Shown here: positions 18,489-27,379 of the stretch, piece by piece | Layout of the letters: each line of letters begins with the position of its first letter | Position numbering within the stretch: position 1 is the first letter of the stretch | Origin: an uncultured Neomegalonema sp. | GTDB taxonomy: Bacteria; Pseudomonadota; Alphaproteobacteria; Rhodobacterales; Rhodobacteraceae | Length of the DNA stretch: 64,000 bases | Assembly (NCBI GenBank): GCA_937957975.1 | Contig: CALFFK010000030.1 | Location: 1 to 64,000 of the forward strand | Direction of reading: 5' to 3' | The notes under the pieces: generated by a model | Seen by the model: only the letters and a program-made list of their open reading frames with translations | Told to the model about the DNA's origin: nothing | Databases searched by the model: none | Program-made: the position numbers and the translations under genes

Positions 18489-18965
18489 ATGAGTAGACTC
18501 GATAGCGTAATTCGCCGCCTTACCGCACAGCGTGACTGCCTTGGGGTTGCGCTGGACCGCGCCCCCGATGGTGCAATTCTCGATATTGGCCTCGGAAACG
18601 GGCGTACCTACGATCATTTGCGGGAAAGTGCGCCCGCCCGCGACATATGGGCCATTGATCGCGCAATGAACGCCCATCCCGCCTCCGCCCCGCCTGATGG
18701 CTTTTTTCTGGAGGGAGAGGCCGACGCGATGCTCGAAGCCCTTCACACCCGCATCGGGCGTGGTGTGGCCCTCGTGCATTATGATCTTGGCATCGGCGTC
18801 CCGGAGGAAGATGTGCCACTGCGCGCGTCGCTGACAGGGGGCATCGCCAATCTTCTCGTCCCCGGTGGCCTGCTCGTCGCCAATGGTGCATTCGAGGGCA
18901 TGGCGCAATTGCCTTTGCCGAATGGCGTCGCGGAAGGGCGCTACTTTATCTATCTGGCGGAATGA
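18489..18965 (+). CDS. Small class I SAM-dependent methyltransferase
   Basis: A 158-residue protein with the SAM-binding motif I ILDIGLGNGRTYDHL near residues 30-44 and an acidic motif II region (DIWAIDRAM). Later strands (ALVHYDLGIG, LLVPGGLLVANG) complete a compact Rossmann-like fold. It is much shorter than most characterised methyltransferases and has no added substrate domain, so the substrate is unknown. It is divergent from pgsA with 41 bases between the starts. Confidence 0.75.
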   Translation: MSRLDSVIRRLTAQRDCLGVALDRAPDGAILDIGLGNGRTYDHLRESAPARDIWAIDRAMNAHPASAPPDGFFLEGEADAMLEALHTRIGRGVALVHYDLGIGVPEEDVPLRASLTGGIANLLVPGGLLVANGAFEGMAQLPLPNGVAEGRYFIYLAE

Positions 18966-19007
18966 TTGTGCATAAAGTGCCGGACGCTTTTGGGCGTAAG
19001 TAAACTC

Positions 19008-19117
19008 TGGTGAATTAGAGTAATCGGCGATCAGGTTGAGCCAAAGAGTGTCAGGAAATGCGCGGCTCCTGGCGCAATTCCTGACCCATCTTGATCGCCG
19101 ATTACTCTAGGCTACCA
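19008..19117. repeat. 110-bp nested palindrome
   Basis: The outer arms contain a perfect 18-bp inverted repeat (19016-19033 with 19092-19109; core TAATCGGCGATCA), which extends imperfectly outward to TGGT/ACCA. Inside is a second stem of 14 bp with one mismatch (19050-19063 with 19072-19085) and an 8-base loop GGCTCCTG. It stands about 40 bp after the methyltransferase gene and before the toxin-antitoxin pair. It could be a strong terminator, a structured RNA, or a small non-coding mobile or REP-like element. Confidence 0.8.
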
Positions 19118-19194
19118 CGTAACCTGTGGCCGGGAGAGGAGTTTGTGTTGGCGAGCGTGTGAGAGTGGTCATCAGACCTGCGATGGTTCTTGTT

Positions 19195-19225
19195 TTGGTG
19201 CCATTTTTCTTTATCTTGGCGCCAA
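19195..19225. promoter_or_regulatory. Putative autoregulatory operator of the VapBC-like pair
   Basis: TTGGTGCCA (19195-19203) and the palindrome CTTGGCGCCAAG (19215-19226) share the core TTGGYGCCA, with centres about 21 bp apart, that is two helical turns on the same face of DNA. They lie just upstream of the antitoxin ribosome site AAGGGG (19231-19236). This is the arrangement expected for cooperative binding by a ribbon-helix-helix antitoxin. Binding itself is an inference. Confidence 0.55.
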
Positions 19226-19244
19226 GGCATAAGGGGTGACTGTG

Positions 19245-19529
19245 ATGTCCACATCAGCAGAATCGGAAACCGGGCGGATCAACCTCCGCGATGTCCCTGT
19301 GCCGGTCATCCAGCACTACAAGGCCAGAGCAAAAGCGCAGGGCGAGTCGCTCAATACCTTTCTGGTCAAACATCTTGTGGAGGCGATGGCAGGGGAGAAA
19401 TCCGAATGGCAACGCTTTCTCGATACCCATACGCGTGCGGATATTCCCCAAGACGACGGTGAAGCGGCGTTCGTGGCGCTTGATTATGCCCGGAAGGTGT
19501 TCGGACGCTTCGAAGACGACCCGGTATGA
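19245..19529 (+). CDS. VapB-like antitoxin (probable ribbon-helix-helix)
   Basis: A 94-residue protein encoded immediately before a PIN-domain toxin. The N-terminal part (INLRDVPVPVIQHYKARAKAQGESLNTFLVKHLVEAMA) has the strand-helix-helix pattern of FitA/VapB-type DNA-binding antitoxins. The C-terminal part is acidic and would neutralise the toxin. AAGGGG stands 8 bases before the ATG at 19245, which I prefer to the in-frame GTG at 19236. The stop overlaps the toxin start by 4 bases (ATGA). Confidence 0.82.
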   Translation: MSTSAESETGRINLRDVPVPVIQHYKARAKAQGESLNTFLVKHLVEAMAGEKSEWQRFLDTHTRADIPQDDGEAAFVALDYARKVFGRFEDDPV

Positions 19530-19930
19530 TCCTGGTCGATACGAATGTCGTCAATCTAATCGTACGACGACTATGGATACCGTCAGAGCCGGTCGCGATC
19601 AGTGCGTTGTCCTTATGCGAAACCTTCGCAGGTTTAACGCTCTATCCCGAAAATGAAACCCTCAAGCTTTGTGCGGGGTTTATCGAATCCCTGCCTGCTT
19701 CCGCCGTCGTGCCCCTCGATCAGTCAATCGCCCGGATTGTTCCGGCATTGATCGTCGATGCTCCGGCACGCAAACGCCGTTTCGATATCCTGATTGTCGC
19801 CACGGCAATTCATCATCGCGCTGAGCTTGTGACAGCGGATCGGGGCGTTGCGGCGATTACGGAGAGGTACAATCAACACGGGGATCGCCCGCCGGTGTCT
19901 ATAACCCTGCTCAACCGCGATCCCGATTGA
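19526..19930 (+). CDS. vapC: PIN-domain toxin, VapC family
   Basis: A 134-residue PIN-domain ribonuclease. The acidic metal-binding residues are in place: D5 (MILVDTNVV), E32 (LCETFAG), D87 (RFDILIVATAI) and D105 (VTADRG). VapC toxins cleave tRNA or rRNA when the antitoxin is lost. It is coupled to the antitoxin by a 4-base overlap. All catalytic positions look intact, so the module is probably functional. Confidence 0.9.
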   Translation: MILVDTNVVNLIVRRLWIPSEPVAISALSLCETFAGLTLYPENETLKLCAGFIESLPASAVVPLDQSIARIVPALIVDAPARKRRFDILIVATAIHHRAELVTADRGVAAITERYNQHGDRPPVSITLLNRDPD

Positions 19931-19963
19931 ACGGTGTCGTGGTTTGCTGAAGCTTCAGGGGCG

Positions 19964-21010
19964 CTAGGCCACTGACACCACCTCTATCCGCCCCGACAGC
20001 GCCGAGCGCCCTATCGCTTCGATCACTGCCAGCGAGCGCAAGCCCTCTTCCGCCGAAACCAGTGGTTCTTCATCCCCTGCAATAACCCGCGCGAAATGGG
20101 CGATTTGACCCTCCAGAGGGTGTGCGCGCCTTAATCCGGGGCGCGCGGCGCGAATCGGTTCCCACCAGCCGCGTGGTTCATCCTGAGTCCAGCCTGTGCC
20201 ACCGGGTAACGAGAGCGCGCCATGCGTTCCGCCAATCAGGTAACAGGCCTGGTCCGTCACCGGATAGGCCGGGTTTTCAGCGGCGGTCAGCTCCCAGCTC
20301 CACGGCGAAACCACGGTATCCGAGACGCTGACGGTTCCCAGCGCCCCATTCGCAAAATGCAGGATGGCGGCGGCGGTGTCCTCAACGGCATGGCCACGCA
20401 GCACATTGCGCGAGCTTGCCTGTACCGCCTCGACCTCGCCCACCAGATGCCGCATCAGATCGACATCATGGATCAGGTTGATGAATACCGGCCCCGCCCC
20501 CGGTTGTGTTCGCCATGCGACATCGAAATAATCGTCTGGTTTGTAAAGCCAGCATGTCGCCTGCGCCGTAACCGCCCGCCCGATCTCGCCCGCTTCGATG
20601 CGGGCCTTGGCTGCCTGAATCAGGGGATTATGCCGCCGGTGATGCCCTGCCAGTAACGGTATTCCTGCTATCCGCCCCGCTTCGACCAATCGCGCGGCTT
20701 CCGCAACCGTATCGGCCACCGGCTTTTCGATCAGTGCAGGGATACCCGCCGCCACCGCCGTCAGCCCTGTCTCCACATGAGTATGGTTCGGGGTCGCAAC
20801 GATCAGGCCATCGGGTCGTTCCGCAGCGATCAGCGTGGCCACATCATCATACCACGCCAGCCCGCGTTCGCGCGCCCACGCCTCGCCCATCGGGTCGGCC
20901 ACAGCGACCAGTTGCACCCCCGGCACTCGCGCTATGGCATCCGCATGTTGCCGTCCGACCAGCCCTGCTCCCGCAATGGCCAGCCGCGTTTCCGAATCGT
21001 TGGTTTTCAT
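19964..21010 (-). CDS. Gfo/Idh/MocA family oxidoreductase
   Basis: A 348-residue NAD(P)-dependent dehydrogenase. The Rossmann motif AGAGLVGRQHADAI is at about residues 13-26, and the conserved EKPVADTVAEAARLV segment carries the catalytic lysine. A C-terminal alpha/beta substrate domain follows. Relatives oxidise inositols, sugars or other polyols; no neighbour reveals the substrate. The start at 21010 is chosen because the Rossmann fold begins there; a longer frame overlaps the preceding gene. It follows the sensor-like gene by 23 bases on the same strand. Confidence 0.88.
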   Translation of the reverse strand: MKTNDSETRLAIAGAGLVGRQHADAIARVPGVQLVAVADPMGEAWARERGLAWYDDVATLIAAERPDGLIVATPNHTHVETGLTAVAAGIPALIEKPVADTVAEAARLVEAGRIAGIPLLAGHHRRHNPLIQAAKARIEAGEIGRAVTAQATCWLYKPDDYFDVAWRTQPGAGPVFINLIHDVDLMRHLVGEVEAVQASSRNVLRGHAVEDTAAAILHFANGALGTVSVSDTVVSPWSWELTAAENPAYPVTDQACYLIGGTHGALSLPGGTGWTQDEPRGWWEPIRAARPGLRRAHPLEGQIAHFARVIAGDEEPLVSAEEGLRSLAVIEAIGRSALSGRIEVVSVA

Positions 21011-21033
21011 GGAATGGGGCTTTACCGCCGATC

Positions 21034-21915
21034 CTATATGAACGCCATTCCGGTTTTTTGTGCTGTGCCGGAAGGTTCCAGTATCGTAATTCCGCCAATG
21101 TCGCGGGTCTGGACATTTTCTATCGCGCAAAGCTCTGCCATCTTTGCTTTGGACGCATCAATCTCGCGGTCGATCATCGCAATATCGTTGGCATCCAGAT
21201 GCCTCCCCATTTCCGCCTTCGTGCGAAAATAAATCATATTATTCAATAGATTGTTCTGCATATCCATTGCTGACCCCATTGCCGCGCGCAGGGTTGTCAG
21301 CTTTGCATCGGCGTAGCGCAAATCGGCTTCTACAGCCTTGCGCCGCAGAATCTGCGAAAATGTCAAAGCAATAATCAACAGCAACATCAGTCCTTTAAGG
21401 AGAACATTGAGGCGTTGGTTGCGCAGCTTGCCGCTCGATTGTTCATGTATGGCATAGAGCACAGTGCCGATGGCCGCTATATGATCGTCGCGCAGGTCGC
21501 GTGTCCGGGGGGCGTCGAGCAATTTCAGGGCTTTTGACGTGTTCCCTTTCGCCATTTCGGCGCGCGCTTCATCCGATGTAGCCATGACCGCAGCGGAGCG
21601 TTGTTTGATCGCATCCCGCAAGGCCACCATGGATGTGTCGCAGAACAGATCAAGCGCTGTAGTAAGCTGTCGGTCCAGGTCTTCGACAAGCACGAAATAG
21701 CGATGGGCGTGATAGGCATCGCCTGTCGCCGCTCCCATCCTTGCTGAAGCGCCGAGCATCGCAATGGTATTGCTGATCTTGCTGGTATGCGACAGCAGAC
21801 GTGAATGGGTTTCGATGCCGCGTGTCATTGACGCCCACGACATCGCGAGAATGACGACAACGATTGTTGCCATCATCCCCATTACCCACAAGCCCTTGTT
21901 TGCCCCGATATTCAT
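21034..21915 (-). CDS. Membrane sensor-like protein without a kinase domain
   Basis: A 293-residue protein I cannot name. It has two membrane helices (about 8-29 and 168-190) enclosing a helical periplasmic region of about 140 residues, the layout of a chemoreceptor or histidine kinase input module. After the second helix a cytoplasmic tail of about 100 residues forms a helical stretch (LTTLRAAMGSAMDMQNN onward) but there is no ATPase, HAMP, GGDEF or MCP signalling domain. It could be a truncated sensor or a stand-alone ligand-binding adaptor. The Gfo/Idh/MocA gene follows closely in the same direction. Confidence 0.6.
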   Translation of the reverse strand: MNIGANKGLWVMGMMATIVVVILAMSWASMTRGIETHSRLLSHTSKISNTIAMLGASARMGAATGDAYHAHRYFVLVEDLDRQLTTALDLFCDTSMVALRDAIKQRSAAVMATSDEARAEMAKGNTSKALKLLDAPRTRDLRDDHIAAIGTVLYAIHEQSSGKLRNQRLNVLLKGLMLLLIIALTFSQILRRKAVEADLRYADAKLTTLRAAMGSAMDMQNNLLNNMIYFRTKAEMGRHLDANDIAMIDREIDASKAKMAELCAIENVQTRDIGGITILEPSGTAQKTGMAFI

Positions 21916-22007
21916 GGGGAGTGAGTATTACATCCTTTTAGAAACAGGGAATTAAACGAAGTATGTATATTTTTTTGAAGCGTGTGCCCGAAGAATTCGT
22001 TTGCCAG

Positions 22008-23036
22008 TCAGGCACTTCCGCCCCCGATCAACCCAAGCGTATCATAAATTTCGCGCAATATGGGTCGCGCCAGCGCCGCTGCCCGTTCTGCTCCATCCGC
22101 AAGGACCGCGTCGATTTCGTCGGGGGTTTCCATCAAGCGGCGCATCTCGTCGCCGATGGGGGCTATTTTCGCAACGGTCAGATCCGCCAGCGCGGGTTTG
22201 AACGCGCCAAATCCCTGTCCGCCATATTCGGCCAGCACTTCGGTCACGCTCACCCCTGACAGGGCCGCAAAGATACCAATAAGATTCTGTGCTTCGGGCC
22301 GCTCGGCCAGGCCGTCCGGTTCGGACGGTAACGGTTCGGGGTCGGTCTTCGCCTTGCGGATTTTCTGGGCGATCAGATCCGCATCATCGGTCAGGTTGAT
22401 CCGGCTCATATCCGAGGGGTCGGATTTCGACATCTTGTTCTTGCCATCCCTCAGCGACATGATCCTTGCTGTATCAGGTTGAATCAATGGTTCCGGCAAG
22501 GGGAAGAAATCCGGGACATTGAAGTCATTATTGAACTTCGCGGCGATGTCGCGGGTCAGCTCCAGATGTTGCTTCTGGTCTTCGCCCACCGGCACATGGG
22601 TTGCCCGGTATGCCAGAATATCGGCGGCCATCAGCGTTGGATATGAAAAGAGGCCGACGGAAGCATTCTCCTTGTGCTTTCCCGCCTTTTCCTTGAATTG
22701 CGTCATCCGGTTCAGCCAGCCCATGCGCGCCACACAGGTGAAAATCCAGCCCAGTTCTGCATGGGCAGAAACCCGGCTCTGATTAAAGATGATCGAGCGT
22801 TTCGGGTCCAGCCCGCTGGCAATATAAGCCGCCGCCACTTCCCGCGTGGCCCGCGCCAGTGCCGCCGGTTCCTGTGCTGTGGTGATCGCATGCAGGTCCA
22901 CGACACAATAAAGCCGTTCGAACTCTTCACGCTCCTGCAATGCCACAAAATTCACCAGCGCGCCGAGATAATTCCCCAGCGTCAGGTTTCCTGTCGGCTG
23001 CATCCCGGAAAAGACACGGGGAGAATGGGTGGTCAT
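22008..23036 (-). CDS. trpS: Tryptophanyl-tRNA synthetase
   Basis: Charges tRNA-Trp. The 342-residue class I synthetase shows the HIGH-equivalent TLGN at 19-22 after FSGMQPTGN, the GEDQKQH stretch at 151-157 and the KMSKS loop at 201-205. Length matches bacterial TrpS. AGGAA lies upstream of the ATG. The short AT-rich gap (21916-22007) after its stop separates it from the sensor-like gene. Confidence 0.97.
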   Translation of the reverse strand: MTTHSPRVFSGMQPTGNLTLGNYLGALVNFVALQEREEFERLYCVVDLHAITTAQEPAALARATREVAAAYIASGLDPKRSIIFNQSRVSAHAELGWIFTCVARMGWLNRMTQFKEKAGKHKENASVGLFSYPTLMAADILAYRATHVPVGEDQKQHLELTRDIAAKFNNDFNVPDFFPLPEPLIQPDTARIMSLRDGKNKMSKSDPSDMSRINLTDDADLIAQKIRKAKTDPEPLPSEPDGLAERPEAQNLIGIFAALSGVSVTEVLAEYGGQGFGAFKPALADLTVAKIAPIGDEMRRLMETPDEIDAVLADGAERAAALARPILREIYDTLGLIGGGSA

Positions 23037-23191
23037 GGCGGCGTATTCCTGTGACGAATGAACTGGTCAGAGGGATAAGCGGCGCGGGGTTGCCGTGCAA
23101 GGGTTCAGGGTAGGGTCACAGTGTCAGATGCTTTCACCGAGTGCGTTGTTCAGCGGGGATTGCATCAAACCGGGCAGGTTATTGGAACGAG

Positions 23192-23211
23192 GCCGGGCAT
23201 TTGCGCCCGGC
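23192..23211. terminator. Small GC hairpin upstream of trpS
   Basis: A perfect 7-bp stem GCCGGGC (23192-23198) / GCCCGGC (23205-23211) with loop ATTTGC, located after the stop of the YcxB-like gene and before trpS on the minus strand. There is no strong T tract, so it is a weak terminator candidate or a member of the hairpin repeats seen elsewhere in the window. Confidence 0.45.
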
Positions 23212-23247
23212 ACTGTTGCATCCTTACGAATATAATGCCCTACGGGT

Positions 23248-23775
23248 TTACCGCCGTTTTGCGTGTCGCACCAATGTTGCGATGACTTCCAGATCGCCAT
23301 GCCCTTCGCGATCAAGCGCCCATTTCGGAATCATCACGCATTCCGCCGGAGAGACGATGAGGGCCGCATATGTCTCGTCTTCGACCACATCCACAATGGC
23401 CGACCATGGCAACGCCCGCATCCCGAATGGCCCCCGCGCCTGCACACCCTCCAGCGTAAGGGTTACAGAATGTGTCCCCGGTTCCAGCCCGCGCATATAG
23501 GATGGCTCCAGTGGCAACCCTGCGCGATAGCGGTCATATTTCGCCCAAAGTTCCATCCCTTGCCGGACGATGCAAAACATCAATGCCGAACCAAGCGCGC
23601 CAAAGGCTGCACGGGTTGCCCCGGGCGCATCCATACCAAAGGGCCAGACCAGCGAGAGCGCCGCGCCCCCCGCCATAACCGCCATCAACAGAATCGCATC
23701 ACGCTGATCCCGCAAGGCGAGGGCCGTCAGCGCGGCATCGCGCTCCTGTCCCGTGAATTCATACCGGATATTCAT
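23248..23775 (-). CDS. YcxB-like membrane protein
   Basis: A 175-residue protein with two adjacent membrane helices (about 27-65) followed by a C-terminal beta-rich domain (from about 95), similar in layout to YcxB-domain proteins. The function of that family is not known. I begin it at 23775 (MNIRYEFTGQERD); an upstream ATG at 23808 adds 11 residues of unlikely sequence. It is transcribed toward trpS with a gap of about 210 bases that contains only a hairpin. Confidence 0.65.
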   Translation of the reverse strand: MNIRYEFTGQERDAALTALALRDQRDAILLMAVMAGGAALSLVWPFGMDAPGATRAAFGALGSALMFCIVRQGMELWAKYDRYRAGLPLEPSYMRGLEPGTHSVTLTLEGVQARGPFGMRALPWSAIVDVVEDETYAALIVSPAECVMIPKWALDREGHGDLEVIATLVRHAKRR

Positions 23776-23894
23776 GCGAGAGGCATAGCAAGAGCTGCGC
23801 CACCCCACGCCTCATCAGACAGGATTGAACGTGATGCTTTGCGGTGGGCCTGGACACCCTTATAGGAAGGGAAGAACCGTATGAGGACGAACCC

Positions 23895-24725
23895 TTGCGT
23901 ATCTTTGCTGTCTGTCTTGCCTTCGCCCCCTTGCCTGCCGTCGCCGCCGAACCGGCCCATAAGACATTCGGGGCAGTTTCGACCCCCGCGCCCGGCCCGG
24001 CGCAGGTTTTTGGCTCCTACGCCAGGGGGTGTCATGCAGGGGCTGTCCTGTTTCCCGCTGATGGCCCCACCTGGGCCGCAATGCGCCTGTCGCGCGATCG
24101 GCGCTGGGCGCAGCCACCTCTGGCTGATTTCCTAGTCCGACTGTCCAACAGGGCGCGGGATGCCGGACTGACCGGCCTGCTCATTGGCGATATGGGACAG
24201 GCGCGCGGTGGCCCGATGAAGAGTGGCCACCGTTCGCATCAGACAGGTCTGGATGTTGACATCTGGCTGCGCCCCCTGACGACGCGCCCCGACGCGGACG
24301 CAAGGGAGAGCCTGTCTTCCTATGACGTGGTAAAGGGCCGCAAGACCCTTGATACCGCCCTTTGGAACAAATCCTCTGCCCGTGCGATACCATTGGCGGC
24401 TGCTGATCCGGCAGTTGCGCGCATCTTCGTGCATCCGGTCATCAAACGCGCGCTTTGCAAGGTGACGCAACCCGGCCAGCGCCCGTGGATGAACAAGATC
24501 AGACCCTGGTGGGGCCATGACGCCCATTTCCACGTCCGCCTTGCCTGTCCCGCAGGGTCTTCCGCCTGTGAAAACCAGCAACCGCCTCCGTCGGGCGACG
24601 GCTGTGGTGAGGAACTCGACTGGTGGTTCACTGACGAGCCGTATGCGGGCGGGTCAAAACCGCGCAAGGATCTGACCATGGCCGACCTGCCAGCCGCTTG
24701 CCGTGCCGTGGTGAATGCCAATTAA
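23895..24725 (+). CDS. mepA: Penicillin-insensitive murein endopeptidase
   Basis: A zinc peptidase of family M74 that cuts D-Ala-meso-DAP cross-links in peptidoglycan. Motifs include SGHRSHQTGLDVDIW and HDAHFHVRLACP, which carry the His and Asp metal ligands. The most plausible start is a TTG at 23895: GAGGA lies 8 bases upstream and a signal peptide (LRIFAVCLAFAPLPAVAAEP) begins there. An ATG at 23844 is also in frame but places 17 charged residues ahead of the signal. The 3' end overlaps the next gene by 11 bases. Confidence 0.88.
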   Translation: MRIFAVCLAFAPLPAVAAEPAHKTFGAVSTPAPGPAQVFGSYARGCHAGAVLFPADGPTWAAMRLSRDRRWAQPPLADFLVRLSNRARDAGLTGLLIGDMGQARGGPMKSGHRSHQTGLDVDIWLRPLTTRPDADARESLSSYDVVKGRKTLDTALWNKSSARAIPLAAADPAVARIFVHPVIKRALCKVTQPGQRPWMNKIRPWWGHDAHFHVRLACPAGSSACENQQPPPSGDGCGEELDWWFTDEPYAGGSKPRKDLTMADLPAACRAVVNAN

Positions 24726-25677
24726 ACCGTTATTCCGCTTTGTCGTCCTCTGCGCGGTCGTCGCTGCGCTGACCGCCTGTGCGCTTTTTGCCAAGTACGA
24801 AGTAACCTCCCGCGCCATGCGGGTCGGGATGCCGCTGGGTCAGAAGATTGGCGCGCTCACCCTGCTCAGTGCTGTTGAATGGCGTGCGAACCGGCCTGAT
24901 TTCGGGGGATTTTCGGGGCTGGAACTGGGGGAAGGTGGCGGATTCGTCGCGATTACCGACAAGGCCCATTGGGCGCGGGCGCGGCTTGTGTTGGACGGGG
25001 ATGGTATCCTGACAGGCATCGACGGGCTGGAAATCGGGCGGCTTAATGGTGCTGATGGCACCGATTTGATGTTCCCCTTCACTGACTCAGAGGCACTGAC
25101 GCAAACAGCGGATGGTGCTTATTTGATCAGCTTTGAGAACAAGACCCGGATCGGGCGCTTTGCCACCCTGCGCGCATCGGAGGAAACACTCCCCATCCCC
25201 CCCGGCTTTGAGGCACTGCCTGTTAATGGCGGGTTGGAAAGCGTACTGGCATTGCCCGACGGGCGCATCATTGCCCTCGCGGAAACGAGCGGAGATTGGG
25301 CAAAAGGGTTTCCCGGCTGGATCATCCGGGGCGATCAGGTGAGCCGGTTCTCGTTGGCGCGTAACGATTGGTACGTCCCGACCGATCTCTCCCTTGGGCC
25401 AGAGGGAGAATGGATCTATCTGATCGAGCGTCGTTTCACGCTGATTGGTGGTTTTGGAATACGGATACGACGCTTTGCGCTCACCGCCTTGCAAGACGCC
25501 GCTCGCATTGAACCCGAATTGCTTGCCGAGGTGGGCGAGCCTCCGCTGGTTGAGAATTACGAAGCCCTTGCGACCGCTCGCGATACAAGCGGACGCACAA
25601 TTCTCTACCTGCTTTCAGACGATAATTTCACGACGCTGCAAAAGACGCTGTTCGTCCAGTTTCGCGTCGATCAATAA
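24715..25677 (+). CDS. Esterase-like/phytase-like lipoprotein
   Basis: A 320-residue protein that resembles the 'esterase-like activity of phytase' family, a beta-propeller group of exported proteins. The N-terminus is a lipoprotein signal ending in LTAC (lipobox, modified Cys at 22). The rest alternates short strands with the typical FSGLELGEGGGFVAITD and later SLGPEGEWIYLIERR. Catalytic activity is unproven for most members. It overlaps mepA by 11 bases, suggesting coupled expression of two envelope proteins. Confidence 0.75.
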   Translation: MPIKPLFRFVVLCAVVAALTACALFAKYEVTSRAMRVGMPLGQKIGALTLLSAVEWRANRPDFGGFSGLELGEGGGFVAITDKAHWARARLVLDGDGILTGIDGLEIGRLNGADGTDLMFPFTDSEALTQTADGAYLISFENKTRIGRFATLRASEETLPIPPGFEALPVNGGLESVLALPDGRIIALAETSGDWAKGFPGWIIRGDQVSRFSLARNDWYVPTDLSLGPEGEWIYLIERRFTLIGGFGIRIRRFALTALQDAARIEPELLAEVGEPPLVENYEALATARDTSGRTILYLLSDDNFTTLQKTLFVQFRVDQ

Positions 25678-25683
25678 ACCGTA

Positions 25684-26292
25684 TCAATCGTCGCTATCGT
25701 CTTCTTCGTCCAAGGGAGGGCTGTCCCCATTGCGCTGATCCGGGTTGTCATAGCTGCTGCGGGGCCGTTGTTCGCGTCCAATTACATCGCTGAGTTCTTC
25801 CAGCTCGATAAAGGCATCGGCCTGACGACGCAGCTCATCGGCAATCATCGGTGGCTGTGACCGGATCGTCGAGACGATACTGACCCGTTTGCCCTTGCGT
25901 TGCAGGGCTTCCACCAGACTGCGGAAATCCCCGTCACCGGAGAAGATTACCAGATGATCGACATGGTCGGACATCTCCATGGCATCAATGGCCAGCTCGA
26001 TGTCCATATTGCCCTTGATCTTCCGCCGACCTGTGGCATCCGTATATTCCTTGGTCGGCTTGGTCACGAGTGAAAAGCCGTTATATTCCAGCCAATCAAC
26101 AAGAGGGCGGATGGGCGAGTATTCCTCGTTTTCCATCAGGGCCGTGTAGTAATAGGCGCGGATCAGCTTGCCCCGCGACGCAAACTCCGACAGCAGCTTC
26201 CGGTAATCTATGTCGAAGCCAAGCGAGCGCGCGGCTGAATATAAATTGGACCCATCGATAAAAAGGGCTAGGCGATCATCGCGATAGAACAT
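25684..26292 (-). CDS. NYN domain (LabA/DUF88-type) putative ribonuclease
   Basis: A 202-residue NYN/PIN-like protein. The N-terminal [18 protein letters not shown] holds the first metal-binding Asp, [10 protein letters not shown] the second, and [10 protein letters not shown] the third, as in LabA/DUF88 proteins. These are predicted RNases acting on structured RNA. The C-terminus is acidic (DEEDDSDD). It is divergent from folK and convergent with the phytase-like gene, from whose stop it is 6 bases away. Confidence 0.87.
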   Translation of the reverse strand: MFYRDDRLALFIDGSNLYSAARSLGFDIDYRKLLSEFASRGKLIRAYYYTALMENEEYSPIRPLVDWLEYNGFSLVTKPTKEYTDATGRRKIKGNMDIELAIDAMEMSDHVDHLVIFSGDGDFRSLVEALQRKGKRVSIVSTIRSQPPMIADELRRQADAFIELEELSDVIGREQRPRSSYDNPDQRNGDSPPLDEEDDSDD

Positions 26293-26398
26293 TTCAGAAC
26301 CTCTGAGGCTTTCAAATTACTTGTCGTGGATCAAGGCGTGTACGCCATGCGTCGCAAAAGGAAGTACGTCGTATTTAGATTTTGCGAAAGGGTGTTCA

Positions 26399-26980
26399 AT
26401 GCCGAATGAAAATAGAATGTTGCCCTTGTCGCGGGTCTCCATCCTCGCCCTTGGTGCAAACCTGACCTCGGCACATGGATCGCCCGTTGAAACGCTGGAG
26501 CGGGCGGTCGCAATGCTTGCGGAATCCGGTTTGCAGATTGTGGCGCGTTCGCGCTGGTATTCCAGCCCTGCATGGCCCGTGGATTCCGGGCCAGACTATG
26601 TAAACGGCGCGATTGCAGTACATGGCGAGGGCGATGAGGCGTTGCTGCAAAGGATGCATGAAATCGAGGGTGCGCTGGGCCGCACCCGCAAGGCCGGGCG
26701 CTGGGATGCGCGCGTTTGCGACCTTGATCTGATGTGCAGCGGGGATCGCATCCTTCCCGATGAACAGACGTGGTACAAGGTCGCAGCGGCCCCTGCGGAA
26801 GCTGAACGCCCCGGTCTGGTTCTGCCTCACCCCCTGATGCACCTGCGGGCCTTTGCGCTGGTTCCGATGGCCGAAATCGCGGGCGATTGGCGGCATCCTG
26901 TGCTGGGGGAAACAGTTGCCGGGATGTTGGCCAACCTGCCGAAAAGCGACATCGAAGGCGTACAACCCCTGACGGGTTGA
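26399..26980 (+). CDS. folK: Dihydropterin pyrophosphokinase (HPPK)
   Basis: Transfers pyrophosphate from ATP to 6-hydroxymethyl-dihydropterin in folate synthesis. The 193-residue protein shows the ALGANL start of the fold, the [12 protein letters not shown] metal-binding motif and [19 protein letters not shown]. The start at 26399 has AAAGGG 7 bases upstream; the frame is open further back without family similarity. Folate is also the C1 acceptor for the TMAO demethylase encoded downstream, but no direct genetic link is implied. Confidence 0.92.
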   Translation: MPNENRMLPLSRVSILALGANLTSAHGSPVETLERAVAMLAESGLQIVARSRWYSSPAWPVDSGPDYVNGAIAVHGEGDEALLQRMHEIEGALGRTRKAGRWDARVCDLDLMCSGDRILPDEQTWYKVAAAPAEAERPGLVLPHPLMHLRAFALVPMAEIAGDWRHPVLGETVAGMLANLPKSDIEGVQPLTG

Positions 26981-27033
26981 GCGGCAGGCATCACTGCCCC
27001 ATATAGAAACACGGACAAACCCGCGAGGCGAGC

Positions 27034-27291
27034 ATGAGTACCAACAATCGGTTTTTCGACGACATCGGCAAGATGATGACCAGCGCAGCAGGCGTCGCCA
27101 AAGGTGCGCGTGATGAGGCGGAAACGGCTATGCGCGGTCAGGTCGAACGCTGGCTTGCCAATATGGATCTTGTTACCCGCGAGGAATTCGATGCCGTCCG
27201 CGAGATGGCATTAAAGGCCCGCGAAGAGAACGAAGCCCTCAAAAAACGCCTCGACGCGCTGGAAGGTGGGAGAAGTGGCTCCCAGATGTAA
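27034..27291 (+). CDS. ubiK: UbiK/BMFP accessory factor
   Basis: An 85-residue helical protein of the BMFP family (YqiC/UbiK). Members form coiled-coil oligomers and assist aerobic ubiquinone synthesis as part of the Ubi metabolon. The N-terminal RFFDDIGKMMTSAAG and the C-terminal coiled coil EEFDAVREMALKAREENEALKKRLDALE fit the family, including its usual length. A ubiquinone gene, ubiA, lies 4 kb away. Confidence 0.85.
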   Translation: MSTNNRFFDDIGKMMTSAAGVAKGARDEAETAMRGQVERWLANMDLVTREEFDAVREMALKAREENEALKKRLDALEGGRSGSQM

Positions 27292-27379
27292 AACCCGGAG
27301 ACCGTCACGTCCCTGTCATTCGATTCGGTAGCGGCCTATACCCTGCTGCGATCCGCTAAACCGAACAGGACATCAGCCC

